Assembly (NCBI GenBank): GCA_964555565.1
Contig: CAZKTF010000173.1
Location: 1-7,841, forward strand
Length of the DNA stretch: 7,841 nt
From: CAZKTF01 sp964555565
Lineage (GTDB): Bacteria > Planctomycetota > JAJSAM01 > JAKLKS01
Direction: 5' to 3'
This document shows, in pieces, positions 1-5,449 of this stretch (its first letter is position 1; every line of letters begins with the position of its first letter). Below the pieces are notes generated by a model. It did no database searches, was not told the DNA's origin, and was given only the letters and a program-made list of their open reading frames with translations. A program made the translations under genes and the position numbers.

Positions 1-134
1 TCGTCCTTGACGAGGCCCATCTTGATGAGGTTGTGACCGAGCTTCCCCCCGTTGGCCTTTTGGTGATTCAAGGCCTGCTGAAGCTGGTCCGGGGTGATCC
101 GTTTCTCCTTCAGGAGGAGTTCGCCGACGCGGAC
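1..134 (-). CDS. PilB/GspE-family ATPase, N-terminal fragment (partial)
   Basis: Read on the minus strand from base 134 to base 3, 44 codons give a protein beginning VRVGELLLKEKRITPDQLQQ and continuing with the pattern ALNHQKANGGKLGHN, then LIKMGLVKD. This is the classic start of the MshEN / T2SSE_N domain (PF05157). That domain forms the N-terminus of PilB and GspE, the cytoplasmic hexameric ATPases that power type IV pilus extension or type II secretion. The gene continues beyond the left edge of the window, so the Walker ATPase domain is not seen. Family members normally carry an initiator Met only a few residues before VRVGELL. Here the frame instead runs upstream into proline/arginine/histidine-rich sequence (antisense to the CRD gene) with no start codon, so the true start has been lost at the junction near 120-137. 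G+C over 1-120 is about 57%, well below the adjoining DNA. Family identity is strong; PilB versus GspE versus MshE cannot be decided from this fragment. Confidence 0.85.
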
Positions 135-137
135 GGG
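120..137. other. Probable chimeric/rearrangement junction
   Basis: Two unrelated coding sequences in opposite orientation meet here, and both lose their 5' end. To the left the minus strand reads as a conserved PilB/GspE N-terminus up to VRV (bases 126-134). To the right the plus strand reads as a CRD unit from about DADG (bases 126-137). The 12 bases at 124-135 can be read in either protein, which would suit a join at short shared sequence. G+C changes from 69/120 over bases 1-120 to 49/60 over 121-180. Possible causes are an assembly or amplification chimera, or a real inversion or deletion. The sequence alone does not separate these. Confidence 0.65.
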
Positions 138-2576
138 CGCCCGGTCCCGGGCGCAGCCCTCGCCGTGGTGGACGGTGGCTCGGACCCGCTGCGCGTGGCG
201 GCGGACCCGAGGGCCGGGGGCCCGCTCCGGATGGCGGCCGCGGCGGCGGAGGACGGGACCTTCCGGCTGGAGCGGGTCCCCGCGGGCCCCCGCGCGATCC
301 TGGCGGAGGCCCCCGGGCGGCTCCCGGGCTTCCTCGACGGGATCGAGGCCCGGACCGGGGTCGTGCGCGCGGGGCTCCGGCTCGTGCTCAGGCCGGGGGC
401 GGCGATCGAGGGGGTCGTCCTGGACGCCTACGGCGACCCGGCCCCCGACGCGCTCGTCGTGGCGAAGGACCGGACGGGCGCGGAGGCCGCCCGGGCCCGG
501 AGCGGACCCGGCGGGGCCTTCGCGCTGCGCGGCCTCGCCCCGGGCACCTACGCGCTCGCCGCCGCGCGATCCGGGGCGAGCGGCCCCTCCCCCGGCGCGG
601 CCCCGCTCCTCGCGCCGGCCCCGGGGGAGGGGGTCGTCCTCCGGATCCCCGCCGAGCACGTCGTCGAGGGCCGGGTGGTGGATCCCTCGGGGGAGGCCGC
701 GGCCGGGGAGGTCGTCGTGGCCTCGCTCCACGCGGGGACTCCCGCGGCGCCCGAGCTGGAGGTGGCGGTCTTCCAGGCGAAGGTCCGCATCGGCCCCGAC
801 GGGACGTTCCGGATCCGGGCGCTCCCCGAGGGCCGGTACCGGCTGCGCGCCGAGGCCCCCGACGGGCGCGCCGCCGGCATCGACCTCGTCCTGGGGTCCG
901 CCCCGCCGCCGGCGGTCACGCTGGTCCTCGCCCCCGGGGCCGCGATCCGCGGGCGCGTCGTCTCCAGGGACACGGGCCGGCCGCTCCCGGGCGCGGTGGT
1001 GCGGCTGCGCACCGCGGGCCGGGCCGAGGGGGTGGTCCCGCCGGCCACCGCGGGCCCGGGAGGGGAGTTCCTCCTCCGCGGCGTCCCCCCGGGGGCCCAC
1101 GACCTCCTCGCCACGGCCGCGGGGCACGCGCCCCTCTGGGTCCGCGACCTCCTGGTGTCCGACACGGGCGCGGGGGTGGACGCGGGGGACCTCGCCCTCC
1201 CCGCGGGGGCGCTGCTCCGCGTGCGCGTCTACGACGAGGGCCGGCTCCCCGTGGCCGGCCAGACCGTGGCCGTGGAGGACGCCGCCGGACTGCACCGCGA
1301 GGCCGCCACGGGCGAGGGCGGCGAGGCGATCTTCGAGGGACTCCCCGCGGGCCCCCACGACGTCGTCCTCGCGCTCGCCGGGGGACGCGTCCTCCGTCGC
1401 GCCGTGGAGGTGCCGTCCGATGGGGAGGTCGAGGAGGTCTTCGACGAGGCGATGACGCGGCCCGGGACCCTGACGGTGCGCCGGGGCCCGGAGCCCGTGG
1501 CCGGGGCCTGGGTGCGCGTCTTCTTCCGCGAGGGGGGAGGACGCGGGACCGCCACGACGGCCGCCGAGTCCCCGACGGACGCCGCGGGGGAGGCCCGCCT
1601 CCCGGCGCTCCCCGAGGGGCCGCTGCTGGCCGAGGTGACGCCGCCGGGGGAGCCCGCGGTGCGCGTCGGGGCCGTCGTCCGCGCCCACCGGGCCGAGGTG
1701 ACGCTGCCGCTCGACGCCGTCGCGGGCATCGCGGTGGCCGAGGAGGACGGGCGCCCCGTGGCCGGGGTGTCGGCCCTGCTCTCGCTCCGCACCCCGGGCC
1801 CCGGTCCCGTGGCCGGCGCGCTGGACGAACAGGGGAGCGAGGCCGCGGGCGACGCGGCCGGGGCCTTCCGCTTCCCCTCGGTCCCCCCCGGGGTCTACCG
1901 CCTCGAGGTCCGCGCCCCGGGCCGCGGGACCGCGCGGACCGAGGTGACCGTGCGCGCCGGTTCCGGGGAGACGCCCGTGCGCGTCCTCCTCCGCCGCGAG
2001 GCCCGGGTCCGCGGGACCGTCCTCTCGCCCGGGCGCGTCCCAGTCCCCGGCGCCCTGGTGGAGGCCACGGATCTCCTCACGGGGGCGCTGCTCCCCGGCG
2101 CGCGCACGCGCAGCGGGGCGGACGGGAGCTTCGACCTCGCGGGGCTCGCGCCGGGGGTCTTCGTCCTCACGGTCCGCGCGCCCGGGGTCGGCTCCTCCGC
2201 CCCCGAGAGGGTGAACGTCGCGGCGGGGGAGGTGCGCCGGGTGGAGGTCACCCTCGACGCCGGGGGCACGCTGGAGGTCCGGACGGTGGGGTTGCGGGGG
2301 GTCCCGGTCCCGGACGCGCGGGTGACCGTCACCGACGCGCTCGGGAACCCGGTCCTCCTCTCGGGGCCCGAGGCCTTCCCCGGCGGGGGCCTCCAGCGCC
2401 CGGGGCGGACCGACGTGGACGGGGTGCTCCGCCTCCCGGGCCTCAGGGCCGGGATCTACGTCGTCCGGGCGGAGGCGCCGGGGCTCCTGCCCGCGGAGGT
2501 CCGCGTCCGCGTGGACCCCCGGGACGGGGCGCGGGCGGTGCTGGCGCTGCTGGCGGCAGGGGACGTCCGCAGGTAG
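123..2576 (+). CDS. Multi-repeat carboxypeptidase-regulatory-like domain protein, 5' truncated
   Basis: This encodes a protein of about 817 residues made almost entirely of nine tandem beta-sandwich units of roughly 80-95 residues. Approximate unit starts are bases 123, 405, 660, 945, 1215, 1470, 1728, 2007 and 2271. Each unit follows the carboxypeptidase regulatory-like plan (CarboxypepD_reg, PF13620): a V-x-G-x-V strand, a D-x-x-G-x-P-x-P-G-A turn, then a G-x-F-x-L-x-x-L-x-P-G-x-Y/H strand-turn and a closing strand. Examples are DADGRPVPGAAL, GTFRIRALPEGRYRLRAEAP and GSFDLAGLAPGVFVLTVRAP. No catalytic domain, membrane segment or C-terminal anchor is visible. Such arrays are usually exported scaffold, adhesion or carbohydrate-binding modules, so an envelope role is inferred. 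The 5' end is not authentic. The frame stays open back to a GTG at base 33, but residues encoded by 33-122 are antisense to the PilB/GspE fragment, and unit 1 lacks its first beta strand. Any signal peptide is therefore missing. The gene is extremely GC-rich (52 of 60 bases in 901-960). Confidence 0.8.
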   Translation, partial: ADADGRPVPGAALAVVDGGSDPLRVAADPRAGGPLRMAAAAAEDGTFRLERVPAGPRAILAEAPGRLPGFLDGIEARTGVVRAGLRLVLRPGAAIEGVVLDAYGDPAPDALVVAKDRTGAEAARARSGPGGAFALRGLAPGTYALAAARSGASGPSPGAAPLLAPAPGEGVVLRIPAEHVVEGRVVDPSGEAAAGEVVVASLHAGTPAAPELEVAVFQAKVRIGPDGTFRIRALPEGRYRLRAEAPDGRAAGIDLVLGSAPPPAVTLVLAPGAAIRGRVVSRDTGRPLPGAVVRLRTAGRAEGVVPPATAGPGGEFLLRGVPPGAHDLLATAAGHAPLWVRDLLVSDTGAGVDAGDLALPAGALLRVRVYDEGRLPVAGQTVAVEDAAGLHREAATGEGGEAIFEGLPAGPHDVVLALAGGRVLRRAVEVPSDGEVEEVFDEAMTRPGTLTVRRGPEPVAGAWVRVFFREGGGRGTATTAAESPTDAAGEARLPALPEGPLLAEVTPPGEPAVRVGAVVRAHRAEVTLPLDAVAGIAVAEEDGRPVAGVSALLSLRTPGPGPVAGALDEQGSEAAGDAAGAFRFPSVPPGVYRLEVRAPGRGTARTEVTVRAGSGETPVRVLLRREARVRGTVLSPGRVPVPGALVEATDLLTGALLPGARTRSGADGSFDLAGLAPGVFVLTVRAPGVGSSAPERVNVAAGEVRRVEVTLDAGGTLEVRTVGLRGVPVPDARVTVTDALGNPVLLSGPEAFPGGGLQRPGRTDVDGVLRLPGLRAGIYVVRAEAPGLLPAEVRVRVDPRDGARAVLALLAAGDVRR

Positions 2577-2579
2577 TCC

Positions 2580-2612
2580 GAGCTTGTGAGCGAAACGGCC
2601 GCTCACAAGCTC
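2580..2612. repeat. Perfect 13-bp hairpin, palindrome copy 1 (possible terminator)
   Basis: GAGCTTGTGAGCG (2580-2592) pairs perfectly with CGCTCACAAGCTC (2600-2612) around a 7-base loop, AAACGGC. It begins 4 bases after the TAG stop of the CRD array gene, where a terminator would sit, but no T-run follows either arm, so it is not a textbook intrinsic terminator. The arm is 11/13 identical to the hairpin at 2743-2777, which suggests a repeat family of REP type. Confidence 0.75.
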
Positions 2613-2639
2613 ATAGGAAACGGAGGCTCTACAGGCCCT

Positions 2640-2655
2640 CGAGGGGCTCCCCTCG
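2640..2655. repeat. Short palindrome CGAGGGG-CT-CCCCTCG
   Basis: Two 7-base arms (2640-2646 and 2649-2655) are exact reverse complements separated by CT. As RNA it would fold as a 6-bp stem with a 4-base loop. It lies between the two longer hairpins. It could be part of one composite element or a chance product of GC-rich DNA. Confidence 0.45.
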
Positions 2656-2665
2656 GTACTCGCGC

Positions 2666-2680
2666 TCCACGCGCGGTGGA
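2666..2680. repeat. Short inverted repeat TCCAC/GTGGA
   Basis: Arms of 5 bp at 2666-2670 and 2676-2680 flank the loop GCGCG. It is weak alone and is listed because it is the third of four consecutive inverted repeats in this stretch. Confidence 0.3.
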
Positions 2681-2742
2681 CCAGGCTGCGGTGACCCGCC
2701 CTCCGTTTCGAGTGCCGTGCCTGGACAGCCGTTGTCGTGTAG

Positions 2743-2777
2743 GAGCCTGTGAGGGGAGCCGTCTCCCTCACAGGCTC
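2743..2777. repeat. Perfect 13-bp hairpin, palindrome copy 2
   Basis: GAGCCTGTGAGGG (2743-2755) pairs perfectly with CCCTCACAGGCTC (2765-2777) around the 9-base loop GAGCCGTCT. Compared with the hairpin at 2580-2612, arm position 5 changes T to C and position 12 changes C to G. In both cases the opposite arm carries the matching change, so pairing is kept. Two such near-copies about 130 bases apart resemble a REPIN/BIME arrangement of REP palindromes. No T-run follows. Confidence 0.7.
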
Positions 2778-2865
2778 TCCGGAGTTGTGGCGGTTGTCGT
2801 CGCGAGGCTCCGCAAGACCGCGGTCGTCCACCCGCGGGCGGTCGGTTTCGCGTCCGGGTACGTAT

Positions 2866-3060
2866 GGCTCCCCGGGCGCAACCGAGGACGAACCGGCGCA
2901 TGCGGACGGACGCGGCGAGGATCTCGTCGTCGAGGTGGCCGGCCCAGCCCATCTCGACGACGGCCACGACATCCACGCCCGGGCGCGGAGCGCCGGTGGC
3001 GGAGGCGATGGCCAGGGGGGAGGACAGGCAACCGTCGGCGTAGAATGTGCTGGGCAGGCA
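2866..3060 (-). other. Possible gene remnant with coding-like composition
   Basis: Sixty-five minus-strand codons from 3060 down to 2866 read without a stop and include the stretches FYADGCLSSPLAIASATG, GVDVVAVVEMGWAGHLDDEI and LAASVRMRRFVLG. This is a balanced globular-looking composition, with G or C at the third position in 59 of 65 codons. Below 2866 the same frame becomes arginine/proline-rich with rare codons, and above 3060 it runs into the start of the next gene. I do not recognise a family. In GC-rich DNA such frames can arise by chance, particularly as codon-aligned complements, so a decayed gene fragment is only a possibility. Confidence 0.2.
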
Positions 3061-3083
3061 AGGAAGTGTCGGCGTCCCCATGA

Positions 3084-3089
3084 GAGGAG
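3084..3089 (+). promoter_or_regulatory. Ribosome binding site GAGGAG deciding the GTG start
   Basis: GAGGAG ends 5 bases before GTG at 3095, a near-ideal spacing. The in-frame ATG at 3080 has only GGAAG at 3062-3066, 13 bases away. The GTG is therefore preferred as the start of the membrane-anchored CRD-like protein. Confidence 0.6.
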
Positions 3090-3094
3090 CCATC

Positions 3095-5296
3095 GTGGGC
3101 CGGAAGTCGATCGCCATCGTCGCGGGCGCGGTCCTCCTCGCCGTGGCGGTCTGGCTCGCCCTCCGGCCATCATCGGACACGGCGCCCGTGCCGGGATCCA
3201 TAGTCACGCGGAACCCGGCAGCGACACGATCTGTCGGTCAGCGGACTCCGGGTCTCACGATGGGGAAACCGATTCCACCGGACGCTTCGAAGGAGGAGAC
3301 CCACGGTCCAACGACTGAACTCCCCTCCGAATCCGGACTTATCGGCGGGACGGTCGTTCCAAGGGGCGGGGGGGATGGGTTGCCTGGGGTTCTCGTCCGC
3401 GTTCTTCGGAAGGAAGGCGCGGAGTGGGTCGGCCGCTCGAAGGTCACGACGGGCGAGAAGGGGGCCTTTCGCGTGGAGGGACTGGACGGGGGGCTCTATC
3501 GACTGATCCCTGGCGCGGAGACCCTCCCCATCGACGAGCGTTCCGCGGCGGAGGTGCTCATTCCGCAGGAGAAGAACGCGGACCTGGTCCTTGAACTCGA
3601 GCAGGTCGATGACGCGATTGCCGTCCATGTCCGGGGGACGGTCACATTCGACAGCGGTCGTGTCCCCGCCCGCTTCTCGTTCGCCTTCTGGCGTTTCGAT
3701 GGTACGCGGCACGTCCGTTGCCTCGTCGAGGGGTCTGCGGGGAAGTTCACGAAGCGCCTTCCGTACGCAGGGGAGTTCGCGGTGACGTCGATGAAGGTCG
3801 ATGGGGAGAGCCACGACGGCTTCTTCGAGACTTTCGATGTCGTCGAGGGTGCCAACCTTGCCGTGGTCGTGGAGGAGGCCCGCGAGGCCGGCGTCCTTGT
3901 CGTCGATGCTGCCTCGGGCCAGCCGGTGAACGGGGCGAGCGTCCACAGGGAGGTGGACGAGGATCATGAACGGATGGTCGCATCGCCGGCCGCGCACAAC
4001 CCCCCGGGCCCCAATACACAGAAGGCCGTTCCCCTCAAGACGGATGCGACGGGCCGCGTCTCCCTCGGCCATGGCCGTGGAGAGCAGGAGGTATGGGTCA
4101 TCGCGGACGGTTTCGCCTGGAGTCGAGCCAGGGTGAGGTTCGCCAGGGGGGAGGATGCGCGGGTTGCCCTGGTACCTGGAGGGGTGGTTCAGATTCGAGT
4201 CGAAGACTGGTCGCGCCTCGACGACCCGCGGATGCACGCCTGGGAGATCGCTGCCGGGCAGACCAAGGAAGACGTCTCCGGCATCCCGATGCAGCTTCCC
4301 CCCGCGGATGGAGAGGGCGAGCTGGTGGTCGATGGGATGCCGGTCGGGCGCTACGACGTCAGGGTGCTGCGCGGAGCCTGGTTCAAGGGGGGAGAGGTCT
4401 ACGGCAAGGTAGTAGTCGATGTCCGCCGGGGGGAGAGAACGACGGCGGAGATCAAGACCACACCTCCACCGAAGTCCTTCCCGGTGGATATCGTTGTCGC
4501 CGTCGAGGGCGATTGGCCTTCGCCACCCTCCAGCCTGCTGCTCGATGGGCTCGATCCGGGCAATGCGAGCGTGTACTCCTTCACCGAGATCGTGCCACCC
4601 CCGGATGGCAAGACCATCCGGCTGCGCACGGAACCCGTTCCGCCAGGTCGGTACCGGGTCGAGATCTCCCCTCAAGGCTGGACGAGCGAGGTGACCGTCC
4701 CGCAGGGGGGAGGAGGCCTCCGCTTCGAGATCCCGGCTCCAGGCATGCTGCGGCTCCTGGTGAAGAACTCGACGACCGGTGAACCCGAGCGATCCTCTGT
4801 GGTCCACTGGACTGCGAATCCGAAACGGAGTGCTCCCAACGTGCAGGTACTTCCTAACGAAGGTCCGGGGCGCTTCCGGTTCCCGGTGCCTCCTGGGTCC
4901 ATCCGTCTGCTTGTCTCCGGGGCCGGCCTGCGGAGTCGGTCTGCGGAGGTTCAGGCCACGACGGGATCGGTGGTCGAGAGGACGGTCGTGCTCGATGCGT
5001 CGGCGGCCCTGACGGTCAGGCTATCCGTGGACGGGAAGCCGTACACGGGCAAGGCATCGGCAATCTTGATGGTGAAAGAACCGCCCGCCGATGTAGCCGA
5101 CATAGGGAAGCACTTCGTCGATACGACGATGATCGTCCACGCATCCAACGGAGAGGCGTCCTTCACGGACTTCGACCCCGGTGTGTGGGTCCTCGAGATC
5201 AACGCGCCCGGCATGAAGGAGGTTCCCCCGCGCGAACTGCGCCTGGCGGCGGGTACCCCGGTCCGGGTGGACATCGCCCTAGAGAGCTTGAAGTAA
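3095..5296 (+). CDS. Membrane-anchored protein with carboxypeptidase-regulatory-like domains
   Basis: This encodes 733 residues from GTG 3095 (ATG 3080 is the alternative, adding five residues). The N-terminus is MGRKSIAIVAGAVLLAVAVW, a short basic stretch followed by one hydrophobic helix at about residues 5-23. It fits a signal-anchor or uncleaved signal sequence placing the rest outside the membrane. Residues 24-80 form a Pro/Thr/Ser-rich linker. A CRD-like domain follows at about 82-172 (GLPGVLVRVLRKEG, then GAFRVEGLDGGLYRLI). Degenerate beta-sandwich units appear near 262-345 (VVDAASGQPVNGASV, DATGRVSLGHGRGEQEVWV) and at about 345-440. Two more follow, near 550-635 (LRLLVKNSTTGEPERSS) and 636-733. 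No catalytic motif is seen. The architecture matches the upstream CRD array gene, but the repeats are far more diverged and the G+C is lower (34/60 in 4801-4860), so a recent tandem duplication is unlikely. Exported structural or binding function is inferred; the precise role is unknown. Confidence 0.8.
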   Translation: MGRKSIAIVAGAVLLAVAVWLALRPSSDTAPVPGSIVTRNPAATRSVGQRTPGLTMGKPIPPDASKEETHGPTTELPSESGLIGGTVVPRGGGDGLPGVLVRVLRKEGAEWVGRSKVTTGEKGAFRVEGLDGGLYRLIPGAETLPIDERSAAEVLIPQEKNADLVLELEQVDDAIAVHVRGTVTFDSGRVPARFSFAFWRFDGTRHVRCLVEGSAGKFTKRLPYAGEFAVTSMKVDGESHDGFFETFDVVEGANLAVVVEEAREAGVLVVDAASGQPVNGASVHREVDEDHERMVASPAAHNPPGPNTQKAVPLKTDATGRVSLGHGRGEQEVWVIADGFAWSRARVRFARGEDARVALVPGGVVQIRVEDWSRLDDPRMHAWEIAAGQTKEDVSGIPMQLPPADGEGELVVDGMPVGRYDVRVLRGAWFKGGEVYGKVVVDVRRGERTTAEIKTTPPPKSFPVDIVVAVEGDWPSPPSSLLLDGLDPGNASVYSFTEIVPPPDGKTIRLRTEPVPPGRYRVEISPQGWTSEVTVPQGGGGLRFEIPAPGMLRLLVKNSTTGEPERSSVVHWTANPKRSAPNVQVLPNEGPGRFRFPVPPGSIRLLVSGAGLRSRSAEVQATTGSVVERTVVLDASAALTVRLSVDGKPYTGKASAILMVKEPPADVADIGKHFVDTTMIVHASNGEASFTDFDPGVWVLEINAPGMKEVPPRELRLAAGTPVRVDIALESLK

Positions 5297-5301
5297 CCCC
5301 A

Positions 5302-5342
5302 CCTCCCGACTGACGGCACCCGGGGGCGGGAGGACGCCCGGG
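5302..5342 (+). terminator. Overlapping stem-loops after the membrane CRD gene (weak terminator candidate)
   Basis: Two mutually exclusive stems start soon after the TAA at 5294-5296. One pairs CCTCCCG (5302-5308) with CGGGAGG (5327-5333). The other pairs CCCGGG-GG-CG (5319-5328, two G bulged) with CGCCCGGG (5335-5342) around the loop GGAGGA. No T-run follows, so termination is uncertain. Confidence 0.3.
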
Positions 5343-5389
5343 AGAATGCCACGTAGCACCGGTGATGCGATGCAGTCCCGCCGGGGAAC

Positions 5390-5418
5390 GGAACTGCCCG
5401 GCATCCGCCAACATCCAA
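5390..5418 (+). promoter_or_regulatory. Candidate ECF-type promoter for the HEAT-repeat gene
   Basis: GGAACT at 5390-5395 matches the -35 motif of RpoE-type ECF promoters (GGAACTT). TCCAA at 5414-5418 fits the TCNAA form of the -10, with 17 bases after the position equivalent to the end of AACTT. A transcript would begin near 5425, about 25 bases before the GTG start. This rests on one match to a consensus known mainly from proteobacteria, so it is speculative. Confidence 0.22.
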
Positions 5419-5436
5419 TGTGGGTAGGATCGGTCG

Positions 5437-5443
5437 AAGGAGG
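5437..5443 (+). promoter_or_regulatory. Strong ribosome binding site AAGGAGG deciding the GTG start
   Basis: AAGGAGG, extended to GAAGGAGGTG at 5436-5445, is a near-complete anti-16S match ending 6 bases before GTG 5450. An upstream in-frame GTG at 5420 has no such site and would add ten basic residues before the signal sequence, so 5450 is preferred. Confidence 0.75.
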
Positions 5444-5449
5444 TGCCCG

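Larger units (their letters stand above)
2577..3094. other. 518-base gap rich in palindromes, no convincing gene
   Basis: Between the two CRD-type genes I find no open frame with recognisable homology. The left 200 bases hold four consecutive inverted repeats (2580-2612, 2640-2655, 2666-2680, 2743-2777). Further right are the 10-bp palindrome GACCGCGGTC (2816-2825) and CCCGCGGG (2831-2838). The right part contains a minus-strand stretch with protein-like composition (2866-3060). A TAGAAT hexamer at 3041-3046 resembles a -10 box, but no good -35 lies at the right distance. Confidence 0.5.

Noticed and set aside
33..122. GTG 33 as the real start of the CRD array protein
   Set aside because: Residues from 33-122 are exactly antisense to a conserved PilB/GspE N-terminus and do not resemble a signal peptide or CRD strand. 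The open frame there is likely accidental.
94..1455. Second plus-strand frame (453 codons) within the CRD array gene
   Set aside because: Almost entirely Arg/Ser/Pro/Gly, the usual product of reading a very GC-rich gene out of frame. The overlapping frame has clear CRD repeats.
3041..3046. TAGAAT as a -10 box for the membrane CRD gene
   Set aside because: It is a fair -10 match, but the bases 17 upstream (GGGAGG) do not resemble a -35. Recorded only as a weak possibility in the gap description.
2586..3083. Plus-strand open frame of 165 codons in the gap
   Set aside because: Arg/Gly/Pro-rich, begins inside a hairpin, has no ribosome binding site and no recognisable motif.
3170..4807. Long open frame (545 codons) on the minus strand
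   Set aside because: It lies wholly antisense to the membrane-anchored CRD gene, is rich in Arg/His/Pro/Asp with no domain pattern, and has no ribosome binding site. It is a complementary-frame shadow in GC-rich DNA.
5425..5430. TAGGAT as a -10 box for the HEAT gene
   Set aside because: No -35 at 16-18 bases upstream, and it overlaps the leader immediately before the ribosome binding site.
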